DNA of 64,000 nucleotides from Oleispirillum sp963678075 (GTDB lineage Bacteria; Pseudomonadota; Alphaproteobacteria; Rhodospirillales; Rhodospirillaceae), in NCBI GenBank assembly GCA_963678075.2, contig CAXXPK010000007.1, positions 1 through 64,000 of the forward strand. The letters are read 5' to 3'. Below the pieces are notes generated by a model, which was not told the origin of the DNA, made no database searches, and worked only from the letters and a program-made list of their open reading frames with translations. A program made the translations under genes and the position numbers. This document shows, in pieces, positions 1-9,725 of the stretch (position 1 is the stretch's first letter; every line of letters begins with the position of its first letter).

Positions 1-120
1 ATCACGGTCGCGGACGGCCCGACTCCAGGGGAACACGTCGCCATCGCTGGCCTGCACACCCTGCAAGAAGACATGCCGGTGCGTCCGATGCTCCCCGGCA
101 AGAAAGGACTCGACGGATGA
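1..120 (+). CDS. RND efflux periplasmic adaptor (membrane fusion protein), 3' end only
   Basis: The first 39 codons are open and end in a TGA that overlaps the ATG of the following RND pump gene (ATGA). The residues (…GEHVAIAGLHTLQEDMPV…) resemble the C-terminal tail of an AcrA/HlyD-type adaptor, where a G-x-x-V-x-x-x-G-x-x-x-L pattern is usual. The assignment rests mostly on position: adaptor-pump gene order with translational coupling is normal for tripartite efflux systems. The rest lies outside the window, so I cannot tell whether the gene is intact. Confidence 0.6.
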   Translation: MTVADGPTPGEHVAIAGLHTLQEDMPVRPMLPGKKGLDG

Positions 121-2985
121 CCCTCATCGGATACGCCCTCCGCCACCGGACCGTCATGCTGCTTCTCATCGTCCTGATCGCGGTCCGCGGTGGGCTTGCC
201 TATGGCAAGCTCGGCCGCCTCGAGGACCCGGAATTCACCATCAAAGAAGCCGTCATCACCACCCGCTACCCCGGCGCCACGGCGGAACAGGTGGAAAAGG
301 AAATCACCGAACCCATCGAGACCTCGGTGCAGGCCCTCAAGCAGTTGAAGGAGGCCCGGTCCATCTCCCGCGCGGGACTGTCCATCCTTGGCGCGCCCTG
401 AAGGACGTCGCTGTGGATCTGCGCCGCGAACTGCTGCGCTGTCGCGACGTCGGACGCATCGATCTTTGGGGGCTACCGACCGAAGTGATCTACGTTGAGA
501 TCGACCGCGCCAAACTGGTGCGGCTGGGCCTTCCCCCCCCACCGCGATTTTCCAAGCCATAGAACGGCAGAACGCCATCGTCGAGACCGGACGAATCGCC
601 GCCGGTTCCGAGGACCTTCGCCTTCGCGTGAGCGGTGACTTTGCCAACATCGACGACATCGCCGAGCTGCTTCTGTCCGGTGACGCGGGAAGCGGCATGA
701 CCCGCATCAGGGACATCGCGCGCGTTATTCGCGCCCCTCTTGAACCCGTCGGCGAAATCATGCGCTGGAATGGCGCGCCCGCCGTCGGCATCGGCATCTC
801 CACGGTGGAGGACGGCAACGTCATCGCGATGGGTGACGCGGTCACCGCGCGCCTGGAGACGCTGCGTTCGCGCATCCCCGTCGGCATGGATATCCACGCC
901 ATCACCCACCAGGGCGAAACCGTCAAGACCGCGATCGGGGGCTTCATGTTCAATCTGATCTCGGCGGTGGCAATCGTGATGCTGGTGCTGATCCTGTTCA
1001 TGGGGCGGCACGAAGGACTGATTATCGGCGCGGTCCTGCTTCTGACCGTCCTGGCCACCTTCATCGGCATGCGGATCCTGGACATCACGCTCCAACGAAT
1101 CTCGCTTGGCGCCCTCATCATCGCCCTCGGCATGCTGGTGGACAACGCCATCGTGGTAACCGAGGGCATCACCATCAAGGCGCGGCGGGGAATGGACCGG
1201 ATCGGCGCGGCGGAAGAAACCGTGCGCGAGACCCAATGGCTACTGCTGGCCGCGACCGGCATCGCGGTTTTGGCCTTCGCGGCGATCACTCTTTCCAAGG
1301 ACATGACCGGAGAGTGGCTGAAAAGCCTGTTCCAGGTAATTTTCCTGTCCCTCGGGCTCAGCTGGGTGCTTGCCATCACCGTGACCCCCTTCCTGTGCGT
1401 CATGTTGCTTCCCGCCACCGAAGCGCACCCCGTTTCCCCGTATCGGGCCACACCCTATCGTCTGTACCGACGGCTATTGTCGTCGTGCATCGCCCATCGC
1501 GGCGCCACCCTGGGCGGAACCGCCCTGCTGCTGTGTCTTGCCCTGTGGGGGTTCGGTTTCGTCAAGCAGGACTTCATGCCGGACATGAGCCGCCCCCAGA
1601 TCACCATCGACGTCCGGCTTCCCGAAGGCAGCCGCATCGACGCCACCGCAGCCGAGGTCGATGCCATCGCCGCGCATGTCCGCGCCCTCGACGGCGTGAC
1701 CGACGTCGCCAGTTTCGTCGGGCGCGGTCCGCTGCGTTTTCTTCTGACCCGCGAACCGGAAATGCCCTGCGAATCCTATGGGCAACTTCTGGTCGGGCTG
1801 GACGACAGCGCCCGCATTCCGGAACTGCGGGATCGCCTGACCGCCTTTCTGGAGGAGCATCACGCCGGGGCGGTCACCAGCGTCGATGTCTTCAAACTTG
1901 GCCCCGGAGGAAGATCGGTGGTCGCCCGGCTCGGCGGACCCGACGAGACCATCCTGCGCACCCTGGCCGAACAGGTGAAAACCGTGATGTCGCAAAACCC
2001 CAACGTCCGCAGCCTGCGCACCGACTGGGGAAACCCCGTCAAGGTCCAGTCCGTGCGTCTGGCCGAAGCGCGCGCCCGCGAAGCCGGCGTTTCCCGCTTG
2101 AACATCGCGCAGTCCCTGGCGATGACGTTTCCAGGCAGCATCGGCGGAACCTTTCGCCACGGCGACGATCTGCTGCCGATCGTCCTGCGCCCGCCACCAT
2201 CGCAACGGGAGAACGTGGACAACATCGACAACACCCTGGTCTGGAGCGACGCGCGGAGCCTTTGACTCCCCATCGAACAGGTCACCGATGGGCGGGAAAC
2301 GACCTGGGAAACCCCGGTCATTCACCGCCTCGACCGAGGACGGGTGTTACGCGTCATCGGCAAACAGCGAACCGGAACCACGGACGGACTGTTCCGCCAT
2401 CTGCGCGAACCGATCGAACGAATCCCGCTGCCGCCGGACTACACCCTGGAATGGGGAGGAGAACACGAGGAACAGGTCGAGGCCAACGGCAAGCTGATGG
2501 CGAACGTTCCCCTGGCCCTCGCGGCGATGTTCCTGATCTCGGTCATGCTGTTCAATTCCCTTCGCCTGCTGGTGATCGTGTTTCTGGGGTTGCCCCTGGC
2601 GCTGATCGGCGTGTTCGGCGGCATGCTGCTGGCGGACAAGCCCTTCGGCTTCATGGCGATACTGGGATTCCTTAGCCTGTCGGGAATGCTAATCAAGAAC
2701 GAGATCGTGTTGCTGGACGAAATCAACGCCGAAATCGCCAGGGGCAAACCGCCGCATCAGGCCGTTCCCGACGCCGCGATCAGCCGCATCCGCCCGGTCG
2801 CCATGGCCGCCCTCACCACGGTTCTGGGGATGGCGCCGCTGCTCTCCGATGCCTTCTTCGCGCCTATGGCGGTCACCATCATGGGCGGACTGACCTTCGC
2901 CACGGTTCTGACCCTGATCGTCGTGCCGGTCATCTACTGCGTCTTTTTCCGCATTTCAGCGGACCATCAAGGGAGAAACTCATGA
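117..2985 (+). pseudogene. RND multidrug efflux transporter (AcrB/HAE1-like), multiply disrupted
   Basis: This is an inner-membrane proton-driven drug efflux pump. Three pieces of one protein can be read. 117-401 holds the N-terminal helix and start of the porter domain. About 398-2265 follows, with the TM4 region around GALIIALGMLVDNAIVV. 2266-2985 gives the last TM bundle, including FMAILGFLSLSGMLIKNEIVLLDE. The reading frame breaks near 398 (codons also missing), shifts again at a run of eight C at 533-540, and meets an in-frame TGA at 2263-2265; the last two segments are otherwise in the same frame. Total span is about 956 codons against roughly 1030 for the family. The stop overlaps the ATG of the downstream methyltransferase, so the three genes formed one operon. 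A functional pump is very unlikely. Confidence 0.88.
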
Positions 2986-3995
2986 ACCTGTCCAAACCCC
3001 GCCACCAGTTCGAAGCGGTGGAAACCCTGCTGATGGGAGGCCTTCTTGCCGGAGCCCTTCATGAATCCGTCCGCCTGGGCCTGTACGACTTGCTGGAAAC
3101 CCCGAAACGGGCGGGCGAAGTCGCGACGAATCTGGGAACCCACCCCGCCGCCACCGAGGCTCTGCTGTCGCTCCTGGCCCAGAACCGTCTGTTGCGGCGC
3201 CATGGGGCTCATTACAGCAACACACCGGTCGCCTCGGAGTTTTTGGTTCGTTCCTCCCCCTTCTATCAAGGGACGGCCATCGACATCCAGCAAAGCCGCT
3301 GCGAACAAACCGTCCGAGCCCTGCCGGACCTGTTGAAGGAACCCGGACAGGCACGCCCGAACGTGGGGAAAAGATTCGCTTCCCCCAAGGCCGTCGCCGG
3401 CATGATGCAACATGCCGTCCGAGGATCGTTGCAAGACGCGGTTGGCGCCGTCTCGGCGCTTCCCGGATTCGCGGGGTTCCGCCACCTCTGCGACATCGGC
3501 GGCAATCATGGACAATATGCCCTGGCCCTGCTTGGGCTTAATCCGCTCCTGCGCGCGACGATCGCGGATCTGCCGGAGGTAACGGAGGTCGTCGCCCCCA
3601 TGCTGGCGGATGTCGAGCATGGGGATCGTCTTTCCTTCCTCCCCTGCGATCTCCATGTCGATGCTCTGCCGGAGGAGACCTACGACATCGTTCTCGCCTC
3701 CCTTGTCTTGCAGATCTTCGCCGACGACCTTGGCGCGTTCATCGCGAGAATCCGCGCCGGCATCGTTCCGGGCGGATGGTTCGTCTCCCAAAACCTGGAT
3801 TTCGACAACCGAAAGAACCGGTTCTATACGCTGGGGACCAATCTGATGTCCCGCCTGATGGCAGGCATCGACCACTGCCTCCTACAGCAAAGTCAGGAAG
3901 AAGCGCTTCGAAACGCCGGCTTCAGGATCGTTTCCTCCGGAAGCTCGGGAAACGGACGGATCAACCGGATGCTTATCGCCAGAAAGAACGACTGA
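2982..3995 (+). CDS. SAM-dependent O-methyltransferase (Methyltransf_2 / CrtF-like)
   Basis: This 337-residue protein has the two-part architecture of small-molecule O-methyltransferases. An N-terminal winged-helix dimerisation domain spans roughly residues 10-100. A Rossmann SAM-binding domain follows, with glycine-rich motif I (LCDIGGNHG) at about residues 169-177 and an acidic residue ending the next strand (ATIADLPEV). Relatives methylate carotenoids, bacteriochlorophyll intermediates or polyketides; the substrate here cannot be deduced. Its ATG overlaps the stop of the pump gene, so it was translated with the efflux operon. That suggests it modified a compound handled by the pump, or conferred resistance. 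It appears intact, unlike the pump. Confidence 0.85.
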   Translation: MNLSKPRHQFEAVETLLMGGLLAGALHESVRLGLYDLLETPKRAGEVATNLGTHPAATEALLSLLAQNRLLRRHGAHYSNTPVASEFLVRSSPFYQGTAIDIQQSRCEQTVRALPDLLKEPGQARPNVGKRFASPKAVAGMMQHAVRGSLQDAVGAVSALPGFAGFRHLCDIGGNHGQYALALLGLNPLLRATIADLPEVTEVVAPMLADVEHGDRLSFLPCDLHVDALPEETYDIVLASLVLQIFADDLGAFIARIRAGIVPGGWFVSQNLDFDNRKNRFYTLGTNLMSRLMAGIDHCLLQQSQEEALRNAGFRIVSSGSSGNGRINRMLIARKND

Positions 3996-4148
3996 CAACC
4001 TCGCCTTCCGGCGTGCGAGACGCACACGCGCGTCATCGCGCGCCGGAAACAAAAAACGCGTCCGCCCCTCCCCTCGTCCCAACCGATTCCGCAGCGGAAT
4101 ACACAGGGATGCTTTTCTTCCCAGGCCTCTTCCTGCCGGAAGGGCTCC

Positions 4149-5237
4149 TTGCTATTCTGTGCCGACCCGGGACGCGGACGAATCCCACCCGGATCGCACG
4201 GCATCGAACGCCGGGGAAAGGAAGAAGGCATCCTGGACAAAGCGACGGGAGCCACATCAAAACGGGATCGCCGACTGGACCTCTTCCGGGGCTTGGCGCT
4301 GATTTTCATCTTCGTTGACCACATTCCCGGAAACCCCCTGGAATGGTTCACCATCCGCAATTACGGGCTCAGCGACGCCACCGAAATCTTCGTGTTCATC
4401 TCGGGCTACTCGGCGGCGCGCGCCTATGGCATGGCCTCCGACCAGGACTTCCTGTTCACGTCCGCGCGCATCCTTCGCCACTGCTGGCAACTTTACGTCG
4501 CGCACATCCTTCTCTTCGTAATTTTCGCCACCCACGCGGCTTCGGTGGTATCGAACTTCAACACCCCCATGTTCGCGGAGGAAATGAACGTCACCAGGTT
4601 TCTTCGGGACCCGGAGGCGACTCTTATCCAAGTGCTGCTATTGCGCTTCCGCCCCGTCAACATGGATGTGCTGCCCCTTTACATCGTGCTGCTTCTAGCC
4701 TTCCCGCTGATCCTGCCCGCGCTGAAGCGCTGGCCCTGGCCAACGCTGGCCCTGTCGGTCGCTCTGTATCTGCTTTTCGCGCTGATCGTGATCCTTGCCT
4801 GGACTTTTCCCTCCCTCGGCTGGCTGATCCCCCGGCAACTCGGGCTCTGGATCCACCCCATCGACAAAACTGCGTTGGACCCCCTTCGCCCGATCCATTT
4901 CCTTTGCGTGGGCTATGCCGCAGCGCGCCTGATCAAACCCGAAAGCCGAATCACCCAGCTTTTGCCCCTGCGCCCCCTGGTGGCGTGCGAACGTCATTCA
5001 CTGGAAATCTTCTGTCTGGGCACGATTTTGTCCCTTCTCGCCCGCTTCCTCGTCAAGCAGAGCGGCAACGATTTCCTTTTCCACTTCGTGGTCGCCGCGG
5101 TGGGAATCACGATCATGTTCGGCGTTGCCAGTTACCTGGACTGGTACCAACGCCGGGAAAAAGCATTCACGAAAGCCCGAACGGGAGGGACCCCATGCCC
5201 TACGGTTTGCGTGTGCTGGCTTGGGCCGCCTTGGTGA
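4149..5237 (+). CDS. opgC: OpgC-family membrane acyltransferase
   Basis: This multi-spanning inner-membrane protein opens its conserved part with RRLDLFRGLALIFIFVDHIPG, the usual N-terminal signature of OpgC, which succinylates osmoregulated periplasmic glucans. About ten hydrophobic segments follow, with a conserved FVFISGYSAARAYG stretch. No ATG lies near the conserved N-terminus. The listed start is a TTG that gives an atypical 30-residue leader; a CTG at 4233 behind an AAGGAAGAAGG Shine-Dalgarno sequence would fit the family better, or the original ATG has been lost. The 3' end runs 43 nt into the next gene, which hints at coupling. The family call is firm; the start is not. Confidence 0.85.
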   Translation: MLFCADPGRGRIPPGSHGIERRGKEEGILDKATGATSKRDRRLDLFRGLALIFIFVDHIPGNPLEWFTIRNYGLSDATEIFVFISGYSAARAYGMASDQDFLFTSARILRHCWQLYVAHILLFVIFATHAASVVSNFNTPMFAEEMNVTRFLRDPEATLIQVLLLRFRPVNMDVLPLYIVLLLAFPLILPALKRWPWPTLALSVALYLLFALIVILAWTFPSLGWLIPRQLGLWIHPIDKTALDPLRPIHFLCVGYAAARLIKPESRITQLLPLRPLVACERHSLEIFCLGTILSLLARFLVKQSGNDFLFHFVVAAVGITIMFGVASYLDWYQRREKAFTKARTGGTPCPTVCVCWLGPPW

Positions 5238-5951
5238 CGTTGCTTCCCGCCGCCGCGCTAGCTGGGACCAGCCATTTCGGACGGTGCGAGGTTCCACCGG
5301 AACTCGTGGCGGAACTTACCCCCCTGCCCCAGACCCATCGGGCCCTGGCACCGGGAAAGACGCTCAGAATCGTGGTGATCGGTTCGACCTCATCCACCGG
5401 GCAAGGCACGTCGTCGCAAGACAGGTCTTATGTCCGCCGCCTCGGCGCCGAGTTGCAACGCCGATTGCCCGGACACCGCATCGACGTCATCGACAAGACA
5501 AGCCAAGGGGCAAAGCGCCATGATGATGCGCTACCGGGTCGTGGCCGATATCCTGCCCCTGGCGCCAGCCCTGATCGTCTGGGAGACCGGAACCACCGAT
5601 TCGATCCACCACCTGGACCCGACCGATTTCGGCGAAGCGTTGGAAACCGGCATCGCCAGATCCCACGAAGCCGGAGCCGACGTGGTCATGATCACCCCAC
5701 AATTCAGCCCACCCACCGCCAAGCTGATCAACTTTTCGGATTTTCGCGATGTCCTGCTGCAAACGGCTTCGACGCAAGGCGCGGGAGTCTTTCACCGCCG
5801 GGATATCATGCGCCACCTGTTCGAGACCGGAAATTTCGCCATCGAGCCCGACACCAACCGAAAAGCCGCGACCGAAGCCGTCGATGGATTGAATGCCTGC
5901 TTGGCCCAGTTGCTCGCCGATACCGTCATCCAAAGCCTTGCCCTCCCCTAG
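5195..5951 (+). pseudogene. SGNH/GDSL-family hydrolase, frameshifted
   Basis: A start ATG at 5195 behind GGGAGG encodes a clear Sec signal peptide (LAWAALVTLLPAAALA) and then an SGNH hydrolase. Block I is VIGSTSSTGQG and block III VWETGTTDS. The frame changes near 5505-5515: the first part is read from 5195, the second in another frame to TAG at 5951. The C-terminal block V, where the catalytic Asp-x-x-His belongs, reads DGLNACLAQLL; the stretch with the His has been deleted. The enzyme would be dead twice over. Its position directly after opgC suggests a role in trimming acyl groups of periplasmic glucan or another polysaccharide (inference). Confidence 0.8.
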
Positions 5952-5961
5952 GAAAGGGAGC

Positions 5962-6765
5962 TTACGGCAGCGATCGCCCCATGATCCCCTCGGCCAGCAA
6001 AACGGCAAGATAGTGGTAGCCATGGTCGTTCATGTGCAACCCATCCGGGCCGATGACACGACCGGGAGAAGTCGGGGACTTCGCCCACGCTTCCATGATC
6101 CGATGCCGCGGCATCAAGGTGACCCCTTTCCGCTCGGCCGCATCCCGGACCCCGGCGATGATCTCGACGACACCGGGTTTGATATCGACTTCCGGGGCCA
6201 ACTGAGGATCCATCAAGATCAGGTCGGCCCCGGCCCGTAGCAGGCGGTCCATTTCGCGATCGAGCATGGCATCGAAAAGCGGCGGGTCCATGGATCGAAG
6301 CGCCGCGTTGCTGCCGACCTGCCAGATCACCAGATCGGGCTTGGCGGCGATCACGTCGCGGGCAAGCCGCGCGCGCATGTCGTCGATGGTCTCGCCGCCG
6401 ATGCCATGATTGATCACGCGAACCTTCAGACCCGCCCGATGCCGCAACAACGCCTCGAGCTGCACCGGATAGGTGAACCTTGGCGCGCTGGCTCCGCCTC
6501 CCTGGGCCGAGGACGACCCGAAGGCAACGATGGTTAGCTTTTCCCCGACCTCCAACTTGCGGTAGGTTCTGATAAGAGCCTCGGGGCGGGTGAGCGCCGG
6601 GAATGGCACCCGACAAACCGCGTCCGTCCACAAAGTCGCGGCATCGGCGCCCCTCGCCCCCAACAGCACGAACACGGACACCACAAAAGCAAACACGATC
6701 GAGATTTCCACGCCCCCCTGCGACCATCCCCTTCGGCAACATACCAGAAGGACCGACGCCCCCAT
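5962..6765 (-). CDS. SGNH/GDSL-family hydrolase, secreted
   Basis: This is an intact paralogue of the neighbouring broken hydrolase, convergent with it. It has a hydrophobic export signal (IVFAFVVSVFVLLGARGADA), block I VAFGSSSAQGGG, block II GIGGETIDDM, block III VIWQVGSN and block V DGLHMNDHGYH with the catalytic Asp/His pair. Members are periplasmic esterases or acetylesterases acting on acylated glycans. The start is uncertain: ATG at 6765 gives a longer leader, while a GTG at 6711 directly behind AGGGGGG gives a compact signal peptide. The pairing with opgC suggests glucan deacylation (inference). Confidence 0.82.
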   Translation of the reverse strand: MGASVLLVCCRRGWSQGGVEISIVFAFVVSVFVLLGARGADAATLWTDAVCRVPFPALTRPEALIRTYRKLEVGEKLTIVAFGSSSAQGGGASAPRFTYPVQLEALLRHRAGLKVRVINHGIGGETIDDMRARLARDVIAAKPDLVIWQVGSNAALRSMDPPLFDAMLDREMDRLLRAGADLILMDPQLAPEVDIKPGVVEIIAGVRDAAERKGVTLMPRHRIMEAWAKSPTSPGRVIGPDGLHMNDHGYHYLAVLLAEGIMGRSLP

Positions 6766-6904
6766 AGGGCGTCGGCGAAGAACGGATCGGAAGATCACAG
6801 CCAGCGCCCAACCTTTCCAGAAAATATCTCTTGATCCGTGGCGCCGTATCCGTATAGTTCGGCCTCTCGCGCGGCCATCTGGCCGCCGGTCTGCCGCTTT
6901 AGAT

Positions 6905-6978
6905 GGCCGGATGGCAGAGTGGTTATGCAGAGGACTGCAAATCCTCGTACGTCGGTTCGATTCCGGCTCCGGCCTCCA
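6905..6978 (+). tRNA. tRNA-Cys (anticodon GCA), CCA encoded
   Basis: The 74-nt sequence folds as a complete cloverleaf: acceptor GGCCGGA/TCCGGCC, D arm GCAGAG…TATGC, anticodon stem GAGGA/TCCTC around loop CTGCAAA (anticodon GCA), T arm GTCGG-TTCGATT-CCGGC, then discriminator T and CCA. A hairpin terminator follows 20 nt downstream. Confidence 0.96.
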
Positions 6979-6997
6979 CACTTTCCCACACGCGACG

Positions 6998-7022
6998 ACC
7001 GCGCCAATGGCGCGGTTTTTTT
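6998..7022 (+). terminator. Rho-independent terminator after tRNA-Cys
   Basis: Stem ACCGCGCC / GGCGCGGT with an AAT loop is followed directly by a run of seven T. It sits just downstream of the tRNA on the same strand. Confidence 0.88.
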
Positions 7023-7040
7023 ATGTTTTGACCTCCCCGG

Positions 7041-7295
7041 AATGAACGGATAATTACATTAGGAATAACTAATTTACAGGGTGCTGATGTAATAACTTCA
7101 TCGCCTCGTTCCTCCGGCGCGCCCGACCATTGGCTCGAGCATGTCCCCGTTCCTCTGTTCGCCGTCGTCATGGGAGTCTGCGGACTCGGCCTCGCCTGGC
7201 GCAAGGCGCACGCCGTCCTCGCCGTTCCCGCAGCGATCGGCGATGCCGCGCTGGTCGGCGCCGCCGCCGTCTTTCTGACGATCGCCCTGCTTTAC
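7041..7295 (+). pseudogene. TDT/SLAC1-type transporter (tellurite/C4-dicarboxylate family), 5' stub
   Basis: The open frame encodes DHWLEHVPVPLFAVVMGVCG followed by LGLAWRKAHAVLAVP and a second hydrophobic helix. This is characteristic of the N-terminus of TehA/SLAC1-like membrane channels. It is cut at 7295 by the end of the IS-A element, losing eight or so helices. No good ATG precedes the conserved part; the original start probably lies among 7041-7090. Non-functional remnant. Confidence 0.65.
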
Positions 7296-7311
7296 CAGGG
7301 CGTTGAAGAAG

Positions 7312-7656
7312 TCAGAGTGGCTCGCAGACGAAGCCTGATTCATCGCTGCCATGGATGTAGATGTGGCCAACCAATCGGCCAGCAGTGCCGAGGGCGACCC
7401 ATCCTCTCCCGCAAGCAATATCGGCGTCGTTGTGGCCTTCCCACGAGAATTCGGCGCAGACGGCACCATCCCGGCTCCCGTAACGCACGTCGAGCCATCT
7501 CTTGACCGCGCCGAACACCCGTTCGCCATCAGAGGCGCCACCAAAGGTAATGTGGGCGGGCTCCAGAAGGTCGAGATGATCATCTGGCCAAGTGTCCATC
7601 TCGACGCTGCTCCAGCGGCCTTCGAAGACTTTGGCAAAGGCGGGCGGGCGCTTCAT
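7312..7656 (-). CDS. IS-A passenger protein, unknown function
   Basis: This 114-residue protein (starts MKRPPAFAKVFEGRW) is encoded inside the IS. Its ATG overlaps the transposase stop (ATGA), so it is coupled to the transposase. It ends just before the inverted repeat. It is hydrophilic and Trp-rich with no motif I recognise (…HITFGGASDGERVFG…, …CGRGWVALGTAGRLVGHIYIH…). An almost identical copy sits in the complete element at 41970-42314. It could be a transposition accessory protein or a cargo gene. Confidence 0.7.
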   Translation of the reverse strand: MKRPPAFAKVFEGRWSSVEMDTWPDDHLDLLEPAHITFGGASDGERVFGAVKRWLDVRYGSRDGAVCAEFSWEGHNDADIACGRGWVALGTAGRLVGHIYIHGSDESGFVCEPL

Positions 7657-8636
7657 GTGGGCATCTCCCCTGCCAGCAGTTTGGGTGGTCGCAGCAGATT
7701 GTAGGCGGCTGCCGAGAAGGCGAATGCCCAATCCACCTTATTAAGGCCGCGCAGTTTGGTTTTCCGCATCCCTGCGACTGTCTTGATCCAGCCAAAGGCT
7801 TCCTCGATCCGCTTGCGGATGCGCATGGAGGCGGTATGGCCGGGATGGCGGGTGGTGCGCTTATCTATGGCCGAGCGACGTCGGCTAGTGTTCTGCGCCA
7901 CGTGAGGACGCACGTTGAGCGTCCGTGGTTCCTCGACAAAATCGGCGGCATCGTAGCCGCAGTCGGCACCCAACGTAATTGCGCGCGGTCGGTCGCCCAG
8001 GGGCTCGATCATGTCCAGTGCCGCCAACCGTTCAGCGTGACCCGATGCGCGGGTTAGCCGGGTGTCCACGATCAAGCCCGAACGGTTTTCCATCAGCCCA
8101 TGACCGATAAAGCACAGCTTAGCCTCCATGCCTGCCCCCTTGCGGTAGAGCATGGCATCGGGATCGGTGGTGCTCTTGTGAGTATCGTTGGATCGTTTCT
8201 CGCCGCGAAAATCGACCGAGGGGTTGCGACCACCGCCTTCACCGCCATCGCCCTCAGCGGCCTTCGGTCTGAAGCTCTTCATTGAGGCCCACGCTTCGAT
8301 CAGCGTGCCGTCGACGCTGAAATGCTCGCTCGACAGTAGCCGTTTGATCCGGGGTTGGACCAACACTGCCGCCAGGAATTTTGCGGCGATGTCCCCTTCC
8401 AGCAGCCGGTCGCGGTTCTTGGAGAATGTGGAATGGTCCCAGGCCGGGTCATCTACCCCGAGACCGACGAACCAACGGAACAGCAGATCAAAGTCCAGGC
8501 GCTCCATCAATTGGCGTTCCGAACGGATCGAGTAGAACACCTGCAACAGCATGGCCCGCAGCAGCTTCTCCGGTGGAACCGACGGCCGACCCATTCCCGA
8601 GTAGAGCGCTGCAAAGTCGCCCGACAACGCCGCTAG
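7653..8636 (-). pseudogene. IS-A transposase, N-terminally truncated
   Basis: It corresponds to residues ~40-365 of the complete IS5-type DDE transposase, beginning in LSGDFAALYSGMGRPS. DDE landmarks remain: FSVDGTLIEAW, TLGADCGYDAADF, and RIRKRIEEAFGWIK near the C-terminus. The start codon and first ~40 codons were lost where IS-B joined at the CTAG site. Confidence 0.88.
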
Positions 8637-9481
8637 GCTCAGGACTCATTAAGGTTCGATCCAGAAGAGGAGGAGTACCGCGATGATGACGGCGGCAAAG
8701 AAGATATCCGCGCATCGGTCATATCGGGTGTGGATACGCCGCCAATCCTTGAGGCGAGCGAAGAGGTTCTCGATCCTATGACGCTGGCGATAGAGGGTTT
8801 TGTCGTAAGCGTACTGGGTTTTGCGATGACGCATTGGCGGGATGCATGTAGCGATCCCTCGCTGTGTCAAAGCCTCTCGAAGGGGATCACCGTCATAGCC
8901 CTTGTCGGCGATCAGGACGTTGGCCTTGGGAAATAGGTCGAGCAACAGCATCGCGCCTTTGTGATCGCTCATTTGCCCCTCGCTGGAGCAGCAGGATGAG
9001 GGGCCTTCCTTGTCCGTCGCAAACCGCATGAAGCTTGGAGTTCAGCCCGCCTTTTGTGCGTCCGATACATCGGGCAAGAGCCCCTTTTTATAGAGGCTCG
9101 CGGCGGTCCGATGAGCTTTCAGGTGGGTTGCATCGATCATCAACCGGTCTGGAGGGCCAGCCTCTCCCGTCAAGGCCGCGAAGATCCGGCTGAACGCCCC
9201 AAGTCGGCTCCAGCGAACGAAACGATTATAGAGGGTTTTGTGGGGGCCATAGACGGGTGGTGCATCTCGCCACCGTAAGCCGTTGCGGATCACATGAACG
9301 ATGCCGCTGATCACTCGCCGATCATCAACCCGCGGCACGCCATGCGATAGCGGGAAATGCGGCTCGATCTTCGCCAACTGCCTCTCTGACAACCAAAACA
9401 GATCACTCGTGGATGGGGTCCTCCCTCCCATGAGTGAATCAGCCGCCGATCTGCCTGACAATAATTTAATGGGTCCTGAAC
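8637..9481 (-). mobile_element. IS-B copy 1 (IS5 family, IS427-like), full length
   Basis: The element is 845 bp with imperfect terminal repeats GCTCAGGACTCATTAA and (complement) GTTCAGGACCCATTAA. The left neighbour is IS-A ending in CTAG; the right neighbour is a CHASE2 cyclase stub starting CTGG. The two flanks do not match, so the element now marks a rearrangement join. It has one extra G (in CTGGAGCAG, near 8991) relative to the other copies. Confidence 0.9.
8649..9410 (-). pseudogene. IS-B transposase (OrfA/OrfB), damaged
   Basis: OrfA (…DLFWLSERQLAKIEPHFPL…) and OrfB (…DHKGAMLLLDLFPKANVL…) are the two halves of an IS5/IS427-type DDE transposase. In this family they are joined by -1 frameshifting at an A-rich slippery site, here CACAAAAGG. 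In this copy the OrfA start codon has become ACG (ATG in copies 2 and 4), and an additional single-base insertion lies at the OrfB start, so it is probably inactive. Confidence 0.82.
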
Positions 9482-9725
9482 CTGGGCCCGAAGTCTGCGG
9501 CCGAGGCTTGAGTTGCTGGTAGACGTCGAAGGTCCGCACCCGCAGCATTTGCAGGGAAACCGGATCGAACACCCGCAACGTCACCACGCCGACCAGAAAC
9601 GCCAGCGCCAGAACTTGCGGCCAACTGGGTTTGCAGGCGCGCTTAAGCTTCGGTAACACCGCCTTCAGCCTGTCGAAAACCGGCGTGCCGCCGGTTTTTT
9701 CAGTCTCGCCCATGCGTTCCCCCAC
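9482..9725 (-). pseudogene. CHASE2-domain adenylate cyclase, N-terminal stub
   Basis: From ATG 9725 (alternative 9713) the frame encodes a cytoplasmic lead, one TM helix (VLALAFLVGVVTLRVF) and the typical CHASE2 opening DPVSLQMLRVRTFDVYQQLK. It is then cut by IS-B, and the frame continues into the transposase as a chimera. CHASE2 is an extracytoplasmic sensor usually joined to an adenylate/guanylate cyclase; the catalytic part is missing. Confidence 0.7.

Larger units (their letters stand above)
7296..8636 (-). mobile_element. IS-A copy 1 (IS5-like), truncated by IS-B at its transposase 5' end
   Basis: The right end CAGGGCGTTGAAGAAGTCAGAG begins at 7296 and the sequence matches the complete copy at 40802-42330 in inverse orientation. 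Homology stops at 8636 in the sequence CCGCTAG, where IS-B starts. The first ~150 bp of the element, with its left inverted repeat and transposase start, are missing. The flank at 7292-7295 is TTAC. Confidence 0.9.

Noticed and set aside
490..1236. Long open frame on the minus strand across the RND gene
   Set aside because: It is antisense to conserved RND sequence, rich in His/Asp/Gly/Arg as expected for a high-GC shadow frame, and has no family similarity.
6795..7007. Open frame reading over tRNA-Cys
   Set aside because: The tRNA folds perfectly and the frame is only the usual artefact of translating tRNA sequence (…SRNRTDVRGFAVLC…).
9042..9725. A genuine CHASE2-transposase fusion protein
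   Set aside because: The join coincides with the IS-B terminus. The fused frame merely runs through the element until the OrfA stop.
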